Made by a program: the position numbers and the translations under genes. This document shows, in pieces, positions 1-5,945 of a stretch of 8,887 nucleotides of DNA. The DNA lies in NCBI GenBank assembly GCA_934162685.1, contig CAKPJO010000060.1, positions 1-8,887 of the forward strand. The letters are read 5' to 3'. The notes under the pieces were generated by a model. The model was not told the DNA's origin and searched no databases. It saw nothing but the letters and a program-made list of their open reading frames with translations. Within the stretch, counting starts at the first letter, position 1; each line of letters opens with the position of its first letter. The DNA is from an uncultured Bacilli bacterium (GTDB taxonomy: Bacteria; Bacillota_I; Bacilli_A; RFN20; CAG-826).

Positions 1-286
1 TAATTCGTGAGTGAGTTTTAAAATCATAAATTGGTTTTTGGATACTTTTGCCTTCTAATAATTCTTTTAAATGTTTGCTAAATAATGGCGCATCATATGA
101 TTCGGGAACATCATAATTACTTTTAGTTCTTTCTTCTGGGGATAAGTGACTTCTATCATTACAATATGTGTCATAAGAGACACGAACTAAATCATCTTTG
201 AATATTGTTTCTAAATAATCAGATAAAGTTGTCTTTCCTGAGCCTGAGCCTCCACCAATGGCAATAAGTATACTTTTTCTTTCCAT
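1..286 (-). CDS. udk: Uridine kinase, N-terminal part (3' end outside window)
   Basis: Uridine kinase phosphorylates uridine and cytidine to UMP and CMP with ATP or GTP, the pyrimidine salvage step in the cytoplasm. Only the first 95 residues are present; the frame is open to the window edge. Seen directly: a Walker A loop GGSGSGKT at residues 12-19, a YDTY segment with Asp39 at the position of the family's catalytic Asp (usual form DSYY), a YDVPESYDAP stretch (residues 58-67) equal to the family's YDHPDAFD segment, and YDFKTHSR at 87-94, the nucleoside-binding YD...HTR motif. The family is usually about 205-215 aa, so a little under half is seen. The ATG at 286 is the first in frame and lies a few residues before the P-loop, as normal for Udk. 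The upstream ribosome site is weak (GGAA, about 6 nt away). It is divergent from the DUF3737 gene. A broader phosphoribulokinase/uridine kinase family member is the only real alternative. Confidence 0.9.
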   Translation of the reverse strand, partial: MERKSILIAIGGGSGSGKTTLSDYLETIFKDDLVRVSYDTYCNDRSHLSPEERTKSNYDVPESYDAPLFSKHLKELLEGKSIQKPIYDFKTHSRI

Positions 287-540
287 AATGATTCCAACTT
301 TCCGATAAAATTATTTACCGTAAGTTAGTTTATATTGTTGCTCACATAAAGTAAACCATTTTATGACTTTTTTAAAATTAATAATAAAATTAGCAAATTA
401 AATTTTTAAAATTTGATTTGTTATATATCATTTCAAGCAATTAAGACATCCAGAAAACATACAAAAAACGTTTGCGTAAATTATATAAACTTTCGCATGT
501 AATATTCACTTGATTAAATATTATTATAAACGCAAATCAC

Positions 541-569
541 TTTAAAAACTTTTTAACATCTAATATAAT
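541..569 (+). promoter_or_regulatory. Candidate promoter of the DUF3737 gene
   Basis: A perfect TATAAT -10 lies at 564-569, with TTTAAA (4 of 6 matches to TTGACA) at 541-546 and a 17-bp spacer. Transcription would begin near 575-577, leaving an mRNA leader of only about 13 nt with the ribosome site at its very 5' end. The -10 is convincing; the -35 is weak and AT-rich enough to arise by chance. Confidence 0.5.
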
Positions 570-575
570 ATGAAC

Positions 576-580
576 GGAGA
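576..580 (+). promoter_or_regulatory. Ribosome binding site that fixes the DUF3737 start
   Basis: GGAGA sits 8 nt before the ATG at 589 but overlaps the in-frame ATG at 580. Only the ATG at 589 can be served by it, so the longer start is rejected. Confidence 0.75.
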
Positions 581-588
581 TGAGACTA

Positions 589-1425
589 ATGATTATTAAA
601 GATGTAACTGATGGTAAAGAAAGAGCGTTTTATCACTCTGTTGATACAATATTTGATAACTGTAAAATCAAAGGTGAAGAAGACGGCGAATCAGCTTTTA
701 AAGAATGCCGTAATATTAAAATTCAAAATTCAGAACTATGTTTAAGATACCCAATTTGGCATAATCATAACTTTGAATTAGTTAATAATTTATTCCATAT
801 TGATTGCCGTGCAAGTTTATGGTACTGCGTAAATGGCAATATCAAAGATTGTGTACTTGATGGTGTCAAAGCAGTCCGAGAATGCAAAAATATTAATATC
901 ACTAATACAAAAATTAATTCCACAGAATTCGGTTGGAAAAGTGAAAATTTAACTCTTATAGATTGTAGTTTAATTGGAGAATATGCTTTTCTAGATAGTA
1001 AGAATATTACTATTAAAAATATTGACTTTGCTGGCAAATATTCATATCAATATGTAGAAAATATGACTATTGAAGATTCAAAGTTAGACACTAAAGATGC
1101 TTTCTGGCATACAAAAAATGTTACTGTAAAAAATAGTTATATTAAAGGAGAATATTTAGGTTGGTATTCAGAAAATCTTACTTTAATTGATTGCACTATC
1201 GAAGGAACACAACCTTTATGTTATTGTAAAAATCTTACTCTTAAAAATTGCAAAATGATTAAATGCGATTTAAGTTTTGAATATAGTGAAGTTAATGCCA
1301 CTATTAACGGGCACGTGGATAGCATTAAGAACCCATTAAGCGGATTTATAAGTGCAGATAGTGTTGATGAAATCATTAAAGAAGATAGTATTTATAATGA
1401 TACATGCAAAATAAAAATTGGCTAA
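589..1425 (+). CDS. DUF3737 family right-handed beta-helix protein
   Basis: A 278-residue protein of the DUF3737 family, common in Bacillota and Bacteroidota and of unknown biochemical role. Recognised from the family's characteristic order of segments: GKERAFY, GEEDGESAFKE, LRYPIWHN, DCRASLWY, AVRECKNI, EFGWKSENLTLIDC, KYSYQYVENMTIEDS, DTKDAFWHTKNVTV, EYLGWYSENLTLIDC, TQPLCYCKNLTLKNC and a conserved tail around GHVDSIKNP. The chain is a run of short strands about 20 residues apart ending in C, S or D, as in a parallel beta-helix; SENLTLIDC occurs twice (residues 118-126 and 194-202). There is no signal peptide or membrane segment, so it is probably cytoplasmic. It is full length for the family. 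ATG 589 is chosen over ATG 580 because GGAGA lies 8 nt before it. The gene is monocistronic: own -10 upstream, terminator at its stop codon. Family assignment is confident; sugar or polysaccharide binding would be a guess from the fold only. Confidence 0.88.
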   Translation: MIIKDVTDGKERAFYHSVDTIFDNCKIKGEEDGESAFKECRNIKIQNSELCLRYPIWHNHNFELVNNLFHIDCRASLWYCVNGNIKDCVLDGVKAVRECKNINITNTKINSTEFGWKSENLTLIDCSLIGEYAFLDSKNITIKNIDFAGKYSYQYVENMTIEDSKLDTKDAFWHTKNVTVKNSYIKGEYLGWYSENLTLIDCTIEGTQPLCYCKNLTLKNCKMIKCDLSFEYSEVNATINGHVDSIKNPLSGFISADSVDEIIKEDSIYNDTCKIKIG

Positions 1426-1440
1426 AGCGCCAATTTTTTT
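1413..1440. terminator. Bidirectional terminator shared by the DUF3737 and antiporter genes
   Basis: A perfect 10-bp stem AAAAATTGGC (1413-1422) / GCCAATTTTT (1429-1438) encloses a 6-nt loop TAAAGC. The plus strand runs on into T at 1434-1440 and the minus strand ends in TTTTTAT, so it can stop transcription from both sides. The DUF3737 TAA stop is in the loop, and the antiporter stop codon (1439-1441) begins right after the stem. Confidence 0.88.
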
Positions 1441-2710
1441 AATTGTTTTGGGTATTTAAATCTTGAGTATTTTCTAGTTTGAGTTTTTCTTCTTTTTTCT
1501 TATCGTGATTATATATTAATTTTAAGAATATTGGCGATAACAAACTCGTAATAATAATTAATAATACAATGAATGGCATAATATTATTATCAATAATTCC
1601 CGCTCCCTTAGAAGCTGTAACAAGACATACTTCCGCTCGAGCCATCATACCAACACCAATTTTTACGGAATCAGAGAATGAGTATTTGCAGCATTTAGCG
1701 GCGATTCCACATCCAATAAGTTTACCAACAATACCAGCTACAATAAATAAGCAACCAAATAATATAAATGAGCCACTTATTGATTCAAATTTAGTGGATA
1801 TGCCAATGTTAGCAAAAAACACTGGAACAAACAACATATAACTTAATATATCAGTTTTTCTTTCAATATATCCGCTTTCGTTATTAGTGGATAAGATTAA
1901 TCCTACAATATATGCGCCTGTAATATCAGCAATACCAAAATACTTTTCACTTAAATAAGCAATAATAAAGCAAAATGCTAAACTAAAGATAGGCACTAAG
2001 CGATGGTGCTCAAATCTTTTATCAAGCCATTTAAATGCTTTGCTAGCCACAAATGACAAAACCGCAATAACTGCAAAATATCCAACTGTTTTTAAAACAA
2101 CAATCCAAGGATTAACTGCTTCTCCGCCATTGCCCTTTAAAGCAAGAACAAATGATAATACAATAATTCCTAAAACATCATCAATAATCGCGGCTGCAAC
2201 AATCGTAGATCCCACTCTACTATTAAGTTTTCCCATTTCACGCAACGTTTGAACAGTAATGCCAACTGATGTTGCTGTTAAAATAGTTCCATAAAATAAA
2301 TTTGTTAATAAGGCATCATGAGAAAGATTTGCAAATCCTCCGTTACATAATGTCGCAACTAAAAAGCCTAAGCCCATTGGAACAATAACACCTGCAATCG
2401 TAATAATAACTGCTGGTCCACCAACTGACTTAATTTGTTTTAAGTCTGTTTCTAGACCCGCAGAGAAAAGAATTAAGATTGCACCAATTTTAGATAAGAA
2501 GCCTAATCCTTCTTGTGTCGTTTCATTTAATATATCTTGATTAGGAATATAAGAAATTAATCCGATTAATAAGCCTGCTATAATCATACCAATTACTGAT
2601 GGTAGATTTAATTTTTTACAAATTTTCATAAATATTTTTGAAAAAATGAGAATTAGTGCTAATGGCAACAATATAATATAATAATCACTAGCAATGCCTT
2701 CTAAAAACAT
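1439..2710 (-). CDS. CPA2-family cation/proton antiporter (NapA/KefB-like membrane domain)
   Basis: A 423-residue integral membrane protein that probably exchanges Na+ or K+ for H+ across the cell membrane for pH and salt homeostasis. The chain is hydrophobic throughout, fitting about 12-13 helices. CPA2 marks seen: SVIGMIIAGLLIG near residues 38-50, SAGLETD near 83-89, TATSVGIT (144-151, unwound-helix region), the acidic pair Asp177-Asp178 in AAAIIDDVLG, Lys330 in VGKLIG, and GMMARAEV (354-361) matching the GxxxRGE region. A double Asp, as in NapA and NhaA, usually means electrogenic Na+/H+ exchange, while Asn-Asp forms tend to be electroneutral; this suggests, but does not prove, Na+/H+. 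The tail after about residue 400 is a short charged segment with no TrkA-N/RCK nucleotide-binding domain, so it is not a full KefB/KefC channel. The start at 2710 is used because AAAGGAG abuts the in-frame ATG at 2719 but is 9 nt from this one. Monocistronic with its own promoter; convergent with the DUF3737 gene. Confidence 0.9.
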   Translation of the reverse strand: MFLEGIASDYYIILLPLALILIFSKIFMKICKKLNLPSVIGMIIAGLLIGLISYIPNQDILNETTQEGLGFLSKIGAILILFSAGLETDLKQIKSVGGPAVIITIAGVIVPMGLGFLVATLCNGGFANLSHDALLTNLFYGTILTATSVGITVQTLREMGKLNSRVGSTIVAAAIIDDVLGIIVLSFVLALKGNGGEAVNPWIVVLKTVGYFAVIAVLSFVASKAFKWLDKRFEHHRLVPIFSLAFCFIIAYLSEKYFGIADITGAYIVGLILSTNNESGYIERKTDILSYMLFVPVFFANIGISTKFESISGSFILFGCLFIVAGIVGKLIGCGIAAKCCKYSFSDSVKIGVGMMARAEVCLVTASKGAGIIDNNIMPFIVLLIIITSLLSPIFLKLIYNHDKKKEEKLKLENTQDLNTQNN

Positions 2711-2719
2711 ATATAACAT

Positions 2720-2726
2720 CTCCTTT
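2720..2726 (-). promoter_or_regulatory. Ribosome binding site that fixes the antiporter start
   Basis: Minus-strand AAAGGAG directly touches the ATG at 2719 (zero spacing) and is 9 nt from the next in-frame ATG at 2710. The second ATG is therefore the likely start, and the protein begins MFLEGIAS. Confidence 0.75.
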
Positions 2727-2742
2727 AATTCACAACTTCACT

Positions 2743-2770
2743 ATTATAGCACTACAAAAATATATTTAAA
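2743..2770 (-). promoter_or_regulatory. Promoter of the antiporter gene, extended -10
   Basis: Minus strand: TATAAT at 2748-2743 preceded by TGC, giving an extended -10 (TGnTATAAT), with TTTAAA (4 of 6) at 2770-2765 and a 16-bp spacer. The start point would be near 2736, about 26 nt before the ATG. It lies just downstream of the terminator of the lipoprotein operon, so the antiporter is transcribed separately from it. Confidence 0.65.
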
Positions 2771-2782
2771 GATAAATCGTAT

Positions 2783-2804
2783 AAAAAACTCGTCAGAAGA
2801 CGAG
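2783..2804 (-). terminator. Terminator closing the lipoprotein operon
   Basis: On the minus strand CTCGTC-TTCT-GACGAG (2804-2789) forms a 6-bp GC-containing stem with a 4-nt loop, followed at once by six T (2788-2783). It lies 8 nt after the stop codon of the third lipoprotein gene. It is a textbook intrinsic terminator and isolates the antiporter promoter from operon read-through. Confidence 0.88.
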
Positions 2805-2812
2805 CTAGTATT

Positions 2813-4117
2813 TTAATCAGTTACTGTAATTGTTAATGTATTGGAAGATGTAACATTATTAACGCTATCTGTAGCGGTAATAACGGATGTCCCTCTTCCT
2901 CCTGCTAAATCAAAATAATATTGATCTCCTATTGTTCCAATTACTTCATTAGATGAAGTAAATGTAACGTTATTTATTGGGGCTCCACTTGTTTGTGTTC
3001 CATTTGGAGTTGTAAGTAAATAATCTAGCAAATTCACACTTAAATCTTTTCCTTCACTAGCAAGAGCGCTTACTGATACTGTAATATTAGTTTCACTAAA
3101 TTGAATACCTGTAATGATATTTTCTTCTAATGGTAAAGGTAAAGCACCTTCATAATCTACACGTTGTCCTTTTTTAGTTATGGAGAATTCACGTGTATAT
3201 CCATCTGCAACTGTAGCATCTGGGCCATGTCTTCTTAAAGAAGCTACACTATAAGAATATTCATAAGCAAAATATCCTTCAGTGTAATATAAGTTATTTA
3301 CATATCCATTTTTATCAATCATTACTTCAATGCCAGCAGCTTGAACATATTCATCATCTGTTAATGTTGAAGTATCTAAATAATAGTAAGTAATATCTTT
3401 ACTACCATCATTATTTACAATGCCTTCATATGCAATATTTCCTTCACCATATCCACTTTTAAATAAACTAATAATTGTAAAAGCTTGAGTAGCTGGTCCT
3501 ATTTCTAATGCGTAAGAAGCTTCTGTTTCTTCCATTTCATTACGTGTTAATCTATTTACAAAAGTTGAACTATATTTTTTGATAGTGGTAAATGCTTTTG
3601 TATCACTATCATATGTTTTTTGTTCGGTAAATGTTGCTGTTAACGGATTATCATAATCGCTATATCTAGTTAATCTTATTGATCCTTTTGATACTGTAAT
3701 GTTGTTATCATATGCTGTAGTGGTGTAATTTTGTACAGTATACGATGACTTGCCTAAGTTATATGCTTGGACCGCTACATTAGTAACTTTATAGTCATTT
3801 AATGTGGCTAATACCAATTCGTCCATAAAGTCTTCTTCTGAAATTGTTTTTGGTTCATTAACACTTGTTGAATTGGAAGTGCTTGGTTTTGTAGATGTTG
3901 ATTGAGAATTACTATTGCTAGTACTTGTTCCGTCTTTGCTTGTTGATACTGGAATATTCCATGATACAGGTTCTAATGAAGTTGATGGAAAACTAGTGCT
4001 ATTACTAGCGCTTGGTTCTAATGATGGGGAATTAGAAGTGTCACTACTAGCGTTATTACAAGCTACTAGCCCTAATAAAGGTAAAAGGGCTAGTAATACT
4101 TTTTTATTATTCCTCAT
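2813..4117 (-). CDS. Surface lipoprotein 3 of the operon: unrecognised beta-rich domain plus Ig-like domain
   Basis: A 434-residue predicted lipoprotein of unknown function, anchored on the outer face of the membrane. Residues 1-20 form a type II signal peptide: RNNKK, a Leu-rich core, lipobox LVAC with the lipidated Cys20. Residues 21-90 are a Ser/Thr/Asn/Pro linker. Residues ~93-330 are a beta-rich domain I cannot name, which aligns by eye with the other two operon proteins, clearest at FSITKKG...YEGALPLPLEENIITGI (from residue 311). Residues ~334-434 look Ig-like of the Big_2 kind: VTFTSSNEVIGTIGD, then GRGTSVITATDS and a closing TITVT. The start at 4117 is chosen because it gives a normal signal peptide; the longer frame begins with GTG at 4138 and has no ribosome site. 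AAGGA lies 13 nt before 4117, rather far. The start overlaps the end of the upstream gene by 11 bp, which suggests translational coupling. An intrinsic terminator follows. Adhesion or wall interaction is inference only. Confidence 0.8.
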   Translation of the reverse strand: MRNNKKVLLALLPLLGLVACNNASSDTSNSPSLEPSASNSTSFPSTSLEPVSWNIPVSTSKDGTSTSNSNSQSTSTKPSTSNSTSVNEPKTISEEDFMDELVLATLNDYKVTNVAVQAYNLGKSSYTVQNYTTTAYDNNITVSKGSIRLTRYSDYDNPLTATFTEQKTYDSDTKAFTTIKKYSSTFVNRLTRNEMEETEASYALEIGPATQAFTIISLFKSGYGEGNIAYEGIVNNDGSKDITYYYLDTSTLTDDEYVQAAGIEVMIDKNGYVNNLYYTEGYFAYEYSYSVASLRRHGPDATVADGYTREFSITKKGQRVDYEGALPLPLEENIITGIQFSETNITVSVSALASEGKDLSVNLLDYLLTTPNGTQTSGAPINNVTFTSSNEVIGTIGDQYYFDLAGGRGTSVITATDSVNNVTSSNTLTITVTD

Positions 4118-5921
4118 CTGGGTAAACAAATCCTTCACTTACGTAATATAATTCACGTGCCCATCCGACTGTGAATGTAGAATTTAATTTTTCTTCCACA
4201 TTATCATTTGTTAATGTTGCAAAATCTACGCTTCTATTCCAAGAAATATAATCACATCTAAGTTTAAACTTAACATAACTAATTGTCCCGTCACCTTTTA
4301 AGTAAAGTTCAAACCCTAAAATAGTATCACGATATAAATTCTTTTTATCTTTTAATAAGAAGTTATTTGTTAAATTCTCATTTCCATTATCATAGAATGG
4401 TAATAAATTAATGACATTTTCGATGTCTCCGTAATATGTTGCCTTACGTAAACTTTCATCATAAGTAAAATCAGAAATAGATAATGCACTTAATAAGTGT
4501 GAATCAATAGTTCCTTCTTCATCAATACACATACCTGAACTTGAATTTACAAAGTCTCCACCAACATACTTGTATGAATTTGTATTATCATCGAATACTT
4601 GGTAGTAACTATCTTCTAAAGCTTTCTTTAAATTAGCTTTTTTAGCATCATCACCAGTATCTGGTTTGTTCTTGTTAACAACTGTAAGTTCAATTGTTCC
4701 TTGAACGCCACTTTCTGGATTAATTACTGCAATTACAGCCTTACCAGCACTAATACCGGTAACACGTCCATCATCATCAACACGTGCAACATTTTCGTTC
4801 TTACTTTGAACGATGACAGTTTTATTCAAAGCTGTTTCTGGTAATACTTTCCAAGTAATAGCAATAACTTCATCAACTTCAATTGTTGTTTTGGAAGATG
4901 AAACTTTAATCTCTTGAACAAAAGATTCATCAATATCAATTGGTAATTTACCAGTGAAATCTTCTAATGTACCTTTTGAAACACTAAATATTTGATTACT
5001 ATAGTATGTTGGAACTACAGCACTCTTATCTTCAGCAGCATTATAAACATTTAAACTATAAAGATTTTGCGTTACTTCAAACATTTGTAAGAAGCCATTA
5101 TCAACATTATCAAATTGGAAAACAAATGTACATTTTCTTAATTGATTTGTTTGTTCACTTTCATAAGTTGTTTCAAAACGAAGTGTAACATTACCTGTTA
5201 CTTTATCTTGTACTGAACCATATAAACAAGATCCACCAGTTTCTGCGATAGCGGAATAGAATTGAATATAAGCATCATACCCTGCGCCACAAGTAACTTC
5301 TGATTGCGCAATTTCATATAATTCTTCTAATTCTGCTGGATCAGAAGAACCGGATAATAAACTCTTCTTTTGGGTATCATCAACAAAGAATCCATTTTTA
5401 TATTTACGCATATAAATGAAATTGTTTGATTTGATAGTATAAACTTCATCAAATGTATCTTTAGTTATTGCATTGGGAGTTTCATAATTGAAATGCTCAA
5501 TACTACCACTTCCGATAGTTAAATCATTTTTATATGATGTAGAATTGATAGTGCTTTTTTGGTTATATCTTTTTCCATTATTATATCCAATAACTTCATT
5601 AAGAACGATACTTGATTTAGCATTAGTAATATCTTTAATTCTTGCATCATTTACTAATAATTGTGCTTTATTAATATTAACTGAGCCATCATTTTCAATT
5701 ACGCTTGTACTTGGTGTAGCAGAAGGCTTGTCACTTGTAATGGTTGATGGTGTCATTGATGGAGAAGTACTCGTTGATGGTAATGTAGTTGAATTATTTG
5801 TGCTTTCACTTGGTACGTTAGATGGTTGATTGGAATTTGATCCACTAGAATTTTGATTACAAGCCGCCATCAAACTACCAGCAAGTAATGTTGTCAGTAA
5901 TAATAAACTTTTCTTTTTCAT
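4107..5921 (-). CDS. Surface lipoprotein 2 of the operon: beta-rich domain, Big_2 domain and extra C-terminal domain
   Basis: A 604-residue predicted lipoprotein of unknown function. Signal peptide: MKKKS, a Leu/Thr-rich core, lipobox MAAC with the lipidated Cys21. Residues 22-75 are a Ser/Thr/Asn/Pro linker. Residues ~82-330 are the unrecognised domain shared with its neighbours; it holds Cys211 and Cys232, spaced so that they could form a disulfide. Residues ~334-415 are a clear Big_2 domain (IKVSSSKTTIEVDEVIAITW, then VARVDDDGRVTGISAGKAVI). Residues ~421-604 form a further mixed domain (FELYLKGDGTISYVKFKLR near 537) that I cannot name. A well-placed AGAGG is 7 nt before the ATG. The gene starts 24 bp after the stop of lipoprotein 1, and its last 11 bp overlap the start of lipoprotein 3. 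No terminator or promoter lies between the genes, so they form one operon. Outer-face location is well supported; ligand and role are unknown. Confidence 0.82.
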   Translation of the reverse strand: MKKKSLLLLTTLLAGSLMAACNQNSSGSNSNQPSNVPSESTNNSTTLPSTSTSPSMTPSTITSDKPSATPSTSVIENDGSVNINKAQLLVNDARIKDITNAKSSIVLNEVIGYNNGKRYNQKSTINSTSYKNDLTIGSGSIEHFNYETPNAITKDTFDEVYTIKSNNFIYMRKYKNGFFVDDTQKKSLLSGSSDPAELEELYEIAQSEVTCGAGYDAYIQFYSAIAETGGSCLYGSVQDKVTGNVTLRFETTYESEQTNQLRKCTFVFQFDNVDNGFLQMFEVTQNLYSLNVYNAAEDKSAVVPTYYSNQIFSVSKGTLEDFTGKLPIDIDESFVQEIKVSSSKTTIEVDEVIAITWKVLPETALNKTVIVQSKNENVARVDDDGRVTGISAGKAVIAVINPESGVQGTIELTVVNKNKPDTGDDAKKANLKKALEDSYYQVFDDNTNSYKYVGGDFVNSSSGMCIDEEGTIDSHLLSALSISDFTYDESLRKATYYGDIENVINLLPFYDNGNENLTNNFLLKDKKNLYRDTILGFELYLKGDGTISYVKFKLRCDYISWNRSVDFATLTNDNVEEKLNSTFTVGWARELYYVSEGFVYPDEE

Positions 5922-5927
5922 TTTGTT

Positions 5928-5933
5928 ACCTCT
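5928..5933 (-). promoter_or_regulatory. Ribosome binding site of lipoprotein 2
   Basis: Minus-strand AGAGGT lies inside the 24-bp gap after lipoprotein 1, with 7 nt between AGAGG and the ATG. It supports start 5921. Nothing else fits in the gap, in particular no hairpin. Confidence 0.75.
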
Positions 5934-5945
5934 TTTTATTTATAT

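Larger units (their letters stand above)
287..588. other. Divergent intergenic region between udk and the DUF3737 gene
   Basis: About 300 bp of very AT-rich DNA with no credible gene. It must hold the start signals for both divergent genes. On the plus side there is a perfect -10 near the DUF3737 gene (separate entry). On the udk side the best candidate is minus-strand TTTACT (350-355) with TATAAA (329-334) and a short 15-bp spacer, which is weak. There is also an AAACGTTT octamer at 466-473 and a 7-bp inverted pair TTTGCGT (471-477) / ACGCAAA (530-536); neither can be tied to a known regulator. Confidence 0.4.

Noticed and set aside
463..476. cre-like sequence around AAACGTTT before the DUF3737 gene
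   Set aside because: The conserved TG and final A of the cre consensus are missing; a LacI-family half-site look alone is not enough in AT-rich DNA.
570..599. Nine-codon open frame ahead of the DUF3737 gene, possible leader peptide
   Set aside because: It has no ribosome site and its ATG overlaps the -10, so it would not be transcribed from the predicted start.
3850..4060. Repetitive-looking Ser/Thr codons in the linkers, considered as a DNA repeat array or CRISPR
   Set aside because: There is no regular unit or spacer; the pattern comes from low-complexity protein linkers, also at 5700-5860 and 8130-8200.
4118..4138. GTG start seven codons upstream in lipoprotein 3
   Set aside because: There is no ribosome site ahead of it, and the AAGGA lies inside the extension; the start at 4117 gives a normal signal peptide.
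5488..5829. 113-codon plus-strand open frame, hydrophobic
   Set aside because: Antisense to lipoprotein 2; its hydrophobicity is the complement of a Ser/Thr/Asn-rich region. It has no ribosome site or family resemblance.
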